Positions 1 to 6,357 of a DNA stretch of 12,125 nucleotides are shown in pieces. The first letter of the stretch is position 1. Every line of letters begins with the position of its first letter. A program made the translations under genes and the position numbers. The DNA is taken from positions 1 through 12,125 of the forward strand of contig JACQRS010000174.1 in the NCBI GenBank assembly GCA_016206385.1, read 5' to 3'. Source of the DNA: Candidatus Rokuibacteriota bacterium. GTDB taxonomy: Bacteria > Methylomirabilota > Methylomirabilia > Rokubacteriales > CSP1-6. The notes under the pieces are model-generated. The model was not told where the DNA came from, made no database searches, and was given only the letters and a program-made list of their open reading frames with translations.

Positions 1-2
1 CC

Positions 3-38
3 GACGAATCCTTGCTCGCGTGGCTGACTTCCCTCTGA
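3..38 (+). CDS. Possible 3' tail of a gene entering from the left
   Basis: From base 3 one plus-strand frame is open and reads DESLLAWLTSL before a TGA at 36-38. Only 11 codons lie inside the window, so the product cannot be identified from them. The leucine-rich ending followed within a few bases by the first copy of a repeated terminal-like sequence (41-51) resembles the way some tyrosine-recombinase genes end next to their element border. That resemblance is from memory and weak. It could equally be chance. Confidence 0.2.
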   Translation, partial: DESLLAWLTSL

Positions 39-40
39 CA

Positions 41-124
41 ATTATGTGGCCTGGATCACGCAGTCCACCCGGTCTGGCCGCGGGGTTGCGGCGCGACGGC
101 CACATAATGCCGGCGGCCACATAA
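41..124. repeat. Three-copy GGCCACATAA repeat, one inverted
   Basis: ATTATGTGGCC at 41-51 is the exact reverse complement of GGCCACATAAT at 98-108, and a further direct copy GGCCACATAA lies at 115-124. The two direct copies are 17 bases apart, and the inverted pair is separated by 46 bases. The motif is AT-rich in its core and unlike the surrounding GC-rich sequence. Such short inverted and direct copies are typical of the ends or recombinase-binding sites of mobile elements, and could also be an operator or a phage-type attachment region. No transposase is visible in the window, so the element type is unknown. From 125 to 283 I see nothing convincing. Confidence 0.55.
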
Positions 125-283
125 CGTCCATCAACGCGTTGAAAGCCAAATCGCCAGATCGAGGGTTTCCGAGAGGGCAAGAAGTTCCGGCGATCCAGCC
201 AAAGGCGCAGGCGGTCGTACGAACCGAGCGGAGACGGGAAACGACGACCGAGGCGGGTGGCGTCTGGCCGAGGCCCCCAGCGG

Positions 284-1153
284 CTACTTCTGCTTCATCC
301 GCCGGAACAGGCTATTGGAAGTCCGGCGAGCGGCGAGGCCGAGACCCATCAGCGCGAACCCGACCCCAAGAAGAAACACCGTGTCCGGCTCGGGCGTGCC
401 GATGATGTCGTGCGTGCCAAAGACGAAGACCACGCCCTCCCGGGTCCAGCTCGTGTCGCTACCGAGATCACCGCTGAGCGTCAGGTGGAAGAGGACCGAG
501 TTCCGGACCGCTCCCACCTCCTCACCGAGGTCAACCGGGCTGCAGTCGCTGCACGCCACCAACCCCGCCTGCGGTCCGTCGATCGTCGCGGGACCATCCA
601 CGTTCGGGCCGGGGAACTGCGTCGCCCCGGGACCGGCCGCCGCGGTGACGAAGTCGACGAGGTTCACCGTGTGTCCGAACCGGACCACCGGCTCGAGCCA
701 GTCCTTCCCCGCGGCCCACTCGAAGGACGTGTCGTTGCCCGGACCGAGCGTGACCGGCGGCGCCGGCCCGGCCGGGTTGAAGTTGACGCTCGTGCTGTCC
801 GACCCGATCTCCGCCGTCCCGCCCGCGATGCCGAGACCCCCCGGGAGATCGAAGCCCACGCCGGTGAGGAGCTGGATGCGGTTGGCATCGCTGATCAACG
901 GGTTGGCGACGTTCTGGTCGACATGGAGGATGGGCGCGCACGTGACGCACGTCGACGTGTTGGTGAACGTCACGTCAAGCATGTTGGTGCCAGCCGTCCA
1001 GCCGAAGACCACCCGGGCGTGGAGTCCCGACACGAGAGGGTCCGCGGGATTCCAGTCTACCGTGACGGAGATCGCCGGGGCCGGGACGGGCGTCGCAACA
1101 AGCGCACCGACGGCCACGGCAGCGACGACCAGCAGCCTGAAGGACGTTCTCAC
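284..1153 (-). CDS. PEP-CTERM sorting-domain protein, exported
   Basis: This is a 289-residue exported protein of unknown specific role. It begins with a Sec-type signal peptide: basic VRTSFR, a hydrophobic stretch, then a likely cut after APAPA near residue 28. It ends with a PEP-CTERM tail: Pro-Glu-Pro at 254-256, a hydrophobic segment and an RR-containing basic end. In this family the tail is recognised by an exosortase, which cleaves it and moves the protein to the surface in exopolysaccharide-producing bacteria. The middle is a beta-rich, Gly/Pro/Asp-rich domain with two Cys-x-x-Cys motifs (69-72 and 201-204) that could form disulfides. I chose the GTG at 1153 because it starts the signal peptide and has GGGGA nine bases upstream. 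The frame stays open to 1549, but that stretch reads as non-coding and holds the promoter. The gene follows the TPR lipoprotein on the same strand, 470 bases away, and appears to have its own sigma-54 promoter. No exosortase is in the window. Confidence 0.85.
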   Translation of the reverse strand: MRTSFRLLVVAAVAVGALVATPVPAPAISVTVDWNPADPLVSGLHARVVFGWTAGTNMLDVTFTNTSTCVTCAPILHVDQNVANPLISDANRIQLLTGVGFDLPGGLGIAGGTAEIGSDSTSVNFNPAGPAPPVTLGPGNDTSFEWAAGKDWLEPVVRFGHTVNLVDFVTAAAGPGATQFPGPNVDGPATIDGPQAGLVACSDCSPVDLGEEVGAVRNSVLFHLTLSGDLGSDTSWTREGVVFVFGTHDIIGTPEPDTVFLLGVGFALMGLGLAARRTSNSLFRRMKQK

Positions 1154-1174
1154 GTGCTTTTGTCCCCGACCCCT

Positions 1175-1206
1175 CCGTACCGCCGGGGCCGGCGCCGGCG
1201 GTACGG
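1175..1206 (-). promoter_or_regulatory. 12-bp leader hairpin upstream of the PEP-CTERM gene
   Basis: CCGTACCGCCGG (1175-1186) and CCGGCGGTACGG (1195-1206) are perfect inverted copies around an 8-base loop. In the minus-strand transcript this stem ends 21 bases before the GTG at 1153 and abuts the purine-rich GGAGGGG that leads to the ribosome site. No T-run follows, so it is not a standard terminator. It may stabilise the mRNA, modulate translation or bind a protein. Confidence 0.6.
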
Positions 1207-1411
1207 GCGGAGCGTCGGAACCTGACACACTCTCTGCCCCGAGGCCAACCAAGCTGGCGCCTGGCAGCAGGAGCGAACTCGGCTCGGCCATCTGGCCTCG
1301 ATCGGCGCCGCGACATTGATGCGCTTCCCGTCGGGGTGCCGCCGGCACGTCGCAGGCCGACGAGGAGCCGTTCCAGGGCGCGCCGGCGTCCAGCGTGCCG
1401 ACGGAGTCCGG

Positions 1412-1427
1412 AGCAACGCCCATGCCA
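1412..1427 (-). promoter_or_regulatory. Sigma-54 (RpoN) promoter for the PEP-CTERM gene
   Basis: Read on the minus strand the sequence is TGGCATGGGCGTTGCT. It matches the RpoN consensus TGGCAY-N5-TTGCW at every defined position, with the GG and GC exactly 10 bases apart. The predicted start is near 1401, giving a leader of about 248 bases before the GTG at 1153. PEP-CTERM loci are known to be controlled by the PrsK/PrsR two-component pair, whose response regulator is a sigma-54 activator, which fits. I did not find a clear activator-binding palindrome upstream. Apart from this site and the leader hairpin, I see nothing defined in the 1154-1623 gap. Confidence 0.7.
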
Positions 1428-1623
1428 ACGATCTCGGCGACGGAACGCCCTGAATTCCGGGGACTTGACCCGATGCCCCGCGAGCCGATGCGCATGGCTT
1501 TGCACAATCCAGACAAGCGGCTTTCACGGAGTGGCACTGCGGTCGTCACCGCCCTCGGCCCCCGGAGGTCCGGCCAGGTGCCGGGCGAACGCGCCGGAGC
1601 GGGCGGGGAGGGGCGCCCACCGC

Positions 1624-3798
1624 CTACCGCAGCTCCGCCAGCACGGCCCGCGCCTCATCCTTGCCGGCAAAGCTTTCACGGCTCGTGGTGGCGACGGTCA
1701 ACGCCTTCCGGGCCCTCTCCTTGTCACCCAGCTTCGCGTAGACCATCCCGAGGTGGTACTGGACTTCGGGATTTTCGGACAGCTTCGTCGCACTGTCCGT
1801 CAGGAGGGCCAGGGCTCGCTGATAGACTCCCCGCTTGTAGAGGATCCACCCGAGCGTGTCCGAGACATGCGGCTCTTCCGGCGCCAGCTCCTTAGCCAGG
1901 TTGGCGAGCTGAAGCGCCTTCTCCTTGTCCCCGCCGTGCTCGCTGAGCAGCCATGCCAGGTTGTTCGCGGCCGGCACGAAACGCGGATTGACCTCGAGGG
2001 CCTTGGTGTACGCGGCCTGCGCCTTCGCGACGTCCCCCTTGCGCTGGTAGATCACGCCGGACAGCATCATCGCCCCGATGTCATTCGGGTTCAGCTTGAG
2101 GGCCTCGCTGAGCTTCGCCAGCGCCTGATCATCCCTGCCGGAAGCGGCGTACAGGTTGCCCAGCTGGACATACGCTCCGACCAGGCGGGGTTCGAGCTCG
2201 AGGGCCCTGAGGTACGCCGCCTCCGCTCGCTCCCGATCCCGCCGGGCCCGGTGTACGGTCCCCAGCAGGTAATGGAGCCGCCCCGACGTCGCCACGAGCG
2301 CGATCTGCTTCTGGACCCGCTCGAGGGCCAGGCCGGGCTGCCGTTCGGCGAAGGCTATCGCCACCAGCTCGGCCACTGGCTCCACGAAGCCAGGCGCGAG
2401 ACCGAGCGCCGCCTCCAGCTCCTTCTTGGCCTCGGCCCATTTGCCCTCCGCGCGGAGGCCGACTCCCACTAGATACGGCCCTCGCGCGTCCCTGGGGAGG
2501 AGCGCTTTGATCTTGCGGTACGCCTCCGTGGCCTTGGCTGGCTCCCGGCGGACGAGGTAGGCGGTGCCGAGCAGCTCGTACGCCCGGATCGCGCGCGGCT
2601 GCCGCGCGATAAGCTTCTCCAGCGCCTCGATCGCCGGCTGGGCCGCGCCGCTCTGAATGTTCAGCCGCGCGAGCAACAGGACGGCCTCGTCGAAGTTCGG
2701 CGCGATCCGGCTCGCCTCGTTGAGCTCGGTTTTCGCCTGCTGGAGGTTCCCGGCCTGGAGCTGGGCCACCGCCAGGTGGTACCGCGCTGGCGCGAACCGC
2801 GGCTCGAGCTTGAGGACCTGCTGGAACGCCTGGATCGCCAGGGAGGTCTCATGACGTACCAGGTGAATGCGACCCCGGAGCAGTAGACCGTCGGGGTCCG
2901 AGGGGCTCTTCTTCAAAAGCACGTCGAGGGCCTTCGCGCTCTCGTCGAGTTTGCGCTCCGCGAACGCGATCTCGGCCAGCCGGCGCCATCCTGGGAGATA
3001 GTCCGGAGCCTTCTCGGTCTTCTCGCGCAGGATGCGCTTGGCCTCTTCGGCCCGGCCGGCCAGCAGGTAGAAATCGACAAGCCGGAGTCGGGCCATCGAG
3101 CCGGCGGGAGCCAGCTCGGCCGCCGCCTGGAACGCGCGCTCGGCCTCCGCCTTGTCCCTCCTCGCGAGGTAGAACGCGCCCAGCACCACGTGAGCCTCGG
3201 CCGATTTGGGTTCCCTGGCCACCGCTTCCCGGAATGCCCGCTCCGCGCTGGCCGGGTCCTGCTTCAGAAGGTAGAGCTTGCCGAGCGTCAGGTGTAGCTT
3301 CGCCCGATCCCCCAGCTCGGCTCGAGCGCCCTCCAGCTGGCTGATCACGGTGTCCGCTTCGGCGGGCGCCCGGACGGTCGCGGCCAGAAGGACGAGGGCG
3401 TCCAGGTTCTTGGGATCTCGCTCAAGGACGACCGAGGCTTCGTGCCGCGCCTCGTCGGCCTTCCCGCCGAGGAAGTAGATCATGCCGAGCTTGAGGCGAA
3501 CGTGCGGGTCGCCGGGCTCGACCTCTTTGGCCTTCAGCAGGAAGCGGAAGCTCTGACCCAGCTCACCGAGGCGGTAATGCGCCAGACCGAGCTGCCGGAT
3601 GGCCGTCGCGTTGCTCTGATCGACCCGCAGCACGTTGCGGTACTCTATGACCGCCTCGCGATACTTCTGCTGCCCGAAATATCTGTTGCCGCGCTCCAGG
3701 TGCCAGGCCTTCCGAGCCTCGGGCGACCGGGCGCACCCCGTCGCGACGAGCGTCGCGACCACCAGGAGTACTGTAGCCCGGCGTGCAAAACGACTCAT
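1624..3798 (-). CDS. TPR-repeat lipoprotein, PrsT-like
   Basis: This 724-residue protein is built almost wholly from tetratricopeptide repeats. About 20 consecutive 34-residue units run from residue 30 to the end, with the usual G/A-Y and P-x-D/N spacing. The N-terminus (basic MSRFARR, hydrophobic stretch, lipobox VATGC with Cys22) is a lipoprotein signal, and Ala at +2 predicts the outer membrane facing the periplasm. Large TPR lipoproteins of this build (PrsT) belong to the PEP-CTERM/exosortase exopolysaccharide system, where they are thought to scaffold polymer export. PrsT proteins I know are somewhat longer, near 900 residues, so this may be a shorter relative or a general TPR secretion lipoprotein. 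The ATG at 3798 is preceded by a G-rich ribosome site. The PEP-CTERM gene lies downstream on the same strand, and the riboswitch-controlled operon is divergent. Confidence 0.85.
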   Translation of the reverse strand: MSRFARRATVLLVVATLVATGCARSPEARKAWHLERGNRYFGQQKYREAVIEYRNVLRVDQSNATAIRQLGLAHYRLGELGQSFRFLLKAKEVEPGDPHVRLKLGMIYFLGGKADEARHEASVVLERDPKNLDALVLLAATVRAPAEADTVISQLEGARAELGDRAKLHLTLGKLYLLKQDPASAERAFREAVAREPKSAEAHVVLGAFYLARRDKAEAERAFQAAAELAPAGSMARLRLVDFYLLAGRAEEAKRILREKTEKAPDYLPGWRRLAEIAFAERKLDESAKALDVLLKKSPSDPDGLLLRGRIHLVRHETSLAIQAFQQVLKLEPRFAPARYHLAVAQLQAGNLQQAKTELNEASRIAPNFDEAVLLLARLNIQSGAAQPAIEALEKLIARQPRAIRAYELLGTAYLVRREPAKATEAYRKIKALLPRDARGPYLVGVGLRAEGKWAEAKKELEAALGLAPGFVEPVAELVAIAFAERQPGLALERVQKQIALVATSGRLHYLLGTVHRARRDRERAEAAYLRALELEPRLVGAYVQLGNLYAASGRDDQALAKLSEALKLNPNDIGAMMLSGVIYQRKGDVAKAQAAYTKALEVNPRFVPAANNLAWLLSEHGGDKEKALQLANLAKELAPEEPHVSDTLGWILYKRGVYQRALALLTDSATKLSENPEVQYHLGMVYAKLGDKERARKALTVATTSRESFAGKDEARAVLAELR

Positions 3799-3922
3799 GC
3801 CCCCACCCCCCCATCGGCCGAGACGCTGCTACCCCGCGGGTTGAACACTGACACTCCGCGTCACTCGGTTCCCCGTCCGCGTCACCCGCGCGTCGTCGTG
3901 CGCCCGTCTTGGGCGGCCCGGC

Positions 3923-3949
3923 GCCCTACCCATTCCGCGCGGCTGTCAA
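3923..3949 (-). promoter_or_regulatory. Weak sigma-70-like promoter candidate for the TPR gene
   Basis: On the minus strand a perfect TTGACA occurs at 3949-3944, about 145 bases before the TPR ATG. The best downstream hexamer, TAGGGC at 3928-3923, is a poor -10 box with a short 15-base spacer. No sigma-54 box faces this direction in the spacer. The candidate rests mainly on the -35 box. Confidence 0.25.
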
Positions 3950-4058
3950 AAAACCGACGCAACCCGACGAGATTCCGGCGGTTTCGTCTGGCTTTGCGGG
4001 TCAGGACTCGGGCCGAAATTCTAAATACTCTTACCCACATGCGCCTGTTAGCGGCCGC

Positions 4059-4074
4059 TGGCATCGTCCTTGCC
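4059..4074 (+). promoter_or_regulatory. Sigma-54 promoter driving the riboswitch operon
   Basis: TGGCATCGTCCTTGCC fits TGGCAY-N5-TTGC, with GG (4060-4061) and GC (4072-4073) exactly 10 bases apart; only the last, weakly conserved W position differs. The predicted start, 12 bases past the GC, is near 4085, a few bases before the first paired strand of the riboswitch leader. That agreement between two independent signals raises confidence. It shares the TGGCAT / TTGC core with the site upstream of the PEP-CTERM gene, which suggests common control by an enhancer-binding protein encoded elsewhere. Confidence 0.7.
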
Positions 4075-4097
4075 TGTCTCGCCATGTCGAGGAGACC

Positions 4098-4184
4098 GTT
4101 CCCGACAAAGGCAAACCTGCCGTGAGGCAGGGACGCAACGCCGCGGGTCAGACGTCGGGCTGACGGCCGGGCTGCCGAAGGAAT
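4098..4184 (+). promoter_or_regulatory. Cyclic-di-GMP-I riboswitch aptamer (GEMM-I)
   Basis: The conserved GEMM-I strings are in order and correctly spaced: GGCAAACC (4110-4117), the P2 stem CCTGCC/GGCAGG closed by a GTGA (GNRA) tetraloop at 4122-4125, GGGACGCAA (4130-4138), a P3 arm GTCAG/CTGAC (4147-4151 with 4160-4164), and GGGCTGCCGAAGG (4169-4181). P1 pairs GTTCC (4098-4102) with GGAAT (4180-4184). Aligned by hand to the Vibrio Vc2 aptamer, the ligand contacts G20, A47 and C92 correspond to g4110, a4137 and c4175, all conserved. G at position 20 favours cyclic-di-GMP over the cGAMP-type variant, in which this base is A. The aptamer sits between a sigma-54 promoter and a secreted hydrolase gene and should control the two-gene operon downstream. 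Confidence 0.93.
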
Positions 4185-4186
4185 CA

Positions 4187-4212
4187 GGGCTCCTCCAGAA
4201 AGGGAGGACCCC
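4187..4212 (+). promoter_or_regulatory. Ribosome-site-sequestering hairpin (riboswitch expression platform)
   Basis: TCCTCC (4191-4196) pairs perfectly with GGAGGA (4203-4208) across a 6-base loop. The stem extends by GGG (4187-4189) with CCC (4210-4212) around one C-C mismatch. GGAGG is the Shine-Dalgarno sequence, 5 bases from the ATG at 4213, so the hairpin would block initiation. CTCCTC (4190-4195) is also the exact partner of GAGGAG (4089-4094) just upstream of the aptamer, so two exclusive folds exist. No T-run follows, which argues for control of translation rather than termination. Confidence 0.7.
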
Positions 4213-6288
4213 ATGGTCCGGCGCTTCGTGACTGGTGTACTCGCCGTCCTCGCGGTCATCGCTCCCGCACCCCTGGCGGTTCACTCGGCGCACGCGCAAC
4301 TCGGAGGCGCCGAGGCCCTGTACCCGTGGCCCGAGGACCCCACCAACCTTGTTGCGAACCCGTCCTTCGAGGTGGACGTCGCCGGCCAGCCCGCCGACTG
4401 GACCATCGGCCTGCCCGCGTTCCTGTTCCCTGATGCCAGCGCATCGCACAGCGGCGCGGTGAGCCTTCACCTGCGAGACAGTCATCTGGCCCCCTTCTAT
4501 CCCCTTGCCACCCAGACCGTGAGCGCGGCGCCCGGCTGGTACAACCTTCGCGGGTGGGGCAAGGCCGTCGCCGCCGGGACGAACAACCCCGGCGCGGGCG
4601 GGCGCTTGAGTTTCTGGGGCACCGGTGCGAGTACGCCGGTCGTCCGGGACACCACCGACTGGACGCTCCTGGAACAGACCAGCATCCTGGTACCCCCCGG
4701 CATCTCGCCCACGCTCCGGATCGAGGCCTACGGCAAACCGGACGGCGACATCTTTTTCGACGACATCGCGCTGCACCGCCAGATCCCGCCGGTGGTCGAG
4801 TGGTACTTCCTCTACCCGAACTACCGCGGCGTCCTCTTCGAGGACGAGCCCCAGACCATCCAGGTGAGCATCGCGGTCCACCCCGAGGAGGTCGGTCTGA
4901 CACTGGCCGACCTGGTCGTCCGGTTCGTTCTCGAGACCACCACCGGGAAGGTCATCGCCACGCGCGACGTCTCGCCGCCAGCCGCCCGCTTCGTGTTCTC
5001 CGTGGATATCTCCGGGCTGCCCCGCGGAGACTTCCGGGCGCGCCTGCGGGCTCTCCGGGCCCGCGACGGGCAGTTGCTCTTCGAATATCCCCCCTATCAC
5101 CTGGTGAAGCTCTCGGTTGCTCAGCGCGCTCGCCTCACCGCATACGTCGACGCGGACAACGTCCTGGTCCTCAACGGGAGGCGTACCTTCGCGCTGGGAA
5201 TTTACGACACCACCGGGTACTCGAACCTCCCCAGCGCCTACGAGCCCCGGATCGCGAAGATCGCCGAGGCGCCGTTCAACCTGTACCTGAACTACTGGCT
5301 CGCCGCGGCCCCCGCCAGCGCGCTCAACGCGCTGATGGTCACGCTGCAGAAATACGACATGGCCTACCTGCACACCGCCAACAGCTGGTATGATAACCAT
5401 CCCGATTGGCCCGGGGCCACGCTCTGCCGCGGAAAGAGCGCGACCACGCTCGGTGAGGACGAGTTCACGGCCTGCATGGCGGGAGAACTCGCCTCGAACC
5501 CCGTGCTGGCGGGCTGGTACACGGCCGACGAGCAGAGGGCGAACCAGGCCGCGCGGGTGTTCCACCAGTACACCATCCTCCGCGCGAACGACCTCGACGG
5601 GGTCGCCTTCATCGCCCAGAACCTCCCGGAGGAGCTGTCGCGGTGGCGCGACGCCGCGGACGTCGTGGGCGTCGACCCGTATCCCATCTTCAACATCCCG
5701 GCCGGACAGCTTGCCCCACTGGAGATGGTCACCGACTGGGTCGGGCAGGCGCAGGCCGCCGTCGAGGGTAGCCGCCCGGTGTGGGCCGTCATCCAGTTCT
5801 TCCAGTTCGGCTCGAAAGGGCACTGGCCGACGTACGACGAGCTCCGGTCGATGAGCTACATGGCCATCGTGGCGGGGGCCAAGGGCCTCTTCTACTGGAG
5901 CTACGGCGCCAGGGGTCTCGCCTGGGTCACCGATGCGGAGCTCAAGGAGGAATACTGGCAGCGGCTGGTCCGGCTCACGCAGGAGATCAAGGCGCTCGAG
6001 CCAGCGCTGCTCAGCGCGGACGCGCCGGGGCTGCTCCAGGCCCACGCCCCTGCGGGGGACATCCGGGTCCTCGCCAAGCAGGTCGGGAAGACCCGCTACC
6101 TTATCGCGGTGAACAACACGCCACAGCCGCTGACCGCCAGCTTCACCCTGTCCGCGACGGTCGGACGCGTCGAGGCGGTAGGGGAGGGGCGAAGCGGCGT
6201 GCTCAACGCGACCAGCTTCTTCGACTTCTTCGGGCCCTACGCTGTGCACGTGTACAAGCTTGAGGATCTCTGGCTTGAGGATCCCTGA
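4213..6288 (+). CDS. Secreted glycoside-hydrolase-like TIM-barrel protein with carbohydrate-binding domain
   Basis: This is a 691-residue exported protein, probably acting on a polysaccharide outside the inner membrane; substrate unknown. A Sec signal peptide ends at AHA, about residue 28. Residues 46-190 look like a CBM4/9-type jelly-roll: they open with NLVANPSFE and close with FFDDIAL. A beta-sandwich linker follows to about 315. Residues 320-600 look like a TIM barrel of the glycosidase clan A type, with WYTADEQ (435-441, Glu440 as candidate acid/base), VDPYP (487-491), WAVIQFFQF from 524 and GLFYWSYG (558-565). A small beta domain ends the protein. I do not see a clear second catalytic Glu; strand 7 carries Gln instead, so the mechanism is uncertain and a non-hydrolytic binding role is possible. 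The ATG at 4213 follows GGAGG inside a hairpin under the cyclic-di-GMP riboswitch. The SGNH gene is co-directional just downstream. The last codons carry a 15-base tandem duplication. Confidence 0.8.
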   Translation: MVRRFVTGVLAVLAVIAPAPLAVHSAHAQLGGAEALYPWPEDPTNLVANPSFEVDVAGQPADWTIGLPAFLFPDASASHSGAVSLHLRDSHLAPFYPLATQTVSAAPGWYNLRGWGKAVAAGTNNPGAGGRLSFWGTGASTPVVRDTTDWTLLEQTSILVPPGISPTLRIEAYGKPDGDIFFDDIALHRQIPPVVEWYFLYPNYRGVLFEDEPQTIQVSIAVHPEEVGLTLADLVVRFVLETTTGKVIATRDVSPPAARFVFSVDISGLPRGDFRARLRALRARDGQLLFEYPPYHLVKLSVAQRARLTAYVDADNVLVLNGRRTFALGIYDTTGYSNLPSAYEPRIAKIAEAPFNLYLNYWLAAAPASALNALMVTLQKYDMAYLHTANSWYDNHPDWPGATLCRGKSATTLGEDEFTACMAGELASNPVLAGWYTADEQRANQAARVFHQYTILRANDLDGVAFIAQNLPEELSRWRDAADVVGVDPYPIFNIPAGQLAPLEMVTDWVGQAQAAVEGSRPVWAVIQFFQFGSKGHWPTYDELRSMSYMAIVAGAKGLFYWSYGARGLAWVTDAELKEEYWQRLVRLTQEIKALEPALLSADAPGLLQAHAPAGDIRVLAKQVGKTRYLIAVNNTPQPLTASFTLSATVGRVEAVGEGRSGVLNATSFFDFFGPYAVHVYKLEDLWLEDP
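6258..6287 (+). repeat. 15-base tandem duplication at a gene's 3' end
   Basis: GCTTGAGGATCTCTG (6258-6272) is followed immediately by GCTTGAGGATCCCTG (6273-6287), with 14 of 15 bases identical. It is in frame and repeats Leu-Glu-Asp at the C-terminus of the glycosidase-like protein, giving LEDLW then LEDP and the stop. Replication slippage is the simplest origin. Confidence 0.7.
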
Positions 6289-6357
6289 GGACAAGGGCGA
6301 GGGTCGCGTGTGCGCCGACCTCGAGACCCGCGGGAAAGGCGCCGAAGGGTTGGCCCC

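Noticed and set aside
257..1319. Two long plus-strand frames opposite the PEP-CTERM gene
   Set aside because: They have low-complexity Arg/Pro-rich composition and no motif. The minus-strand reading has a signal peptide and a PEP-CTERM tail.
1532..1548. TGGCAC on the plus strand as another sigma-54 box
   Set aside because: No TTGC occurs at the required spacing and no plus-strand gene follows.
1154..1549. In-frame upstream extension of the PEP-CTERM gene
   Set aside because: It would bury the signal peptide inside the protein and overlap the sigma-54 promoter. The GTG at 1153 has a good ribosome site.
1590..1625. GC-rich hairpin just after the TPR stop as a terminator
   Set aside because: The stem GGCGG/CCGCC is short, overlaps the stop codon and lacks a T-run.
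1336..2472. A 378-codon open frame on the plus strand opposite the TPR gene
   Set aside because: It is the antisense shadow of a gene with regular 34-residue repeats, and it has no family features of its own.
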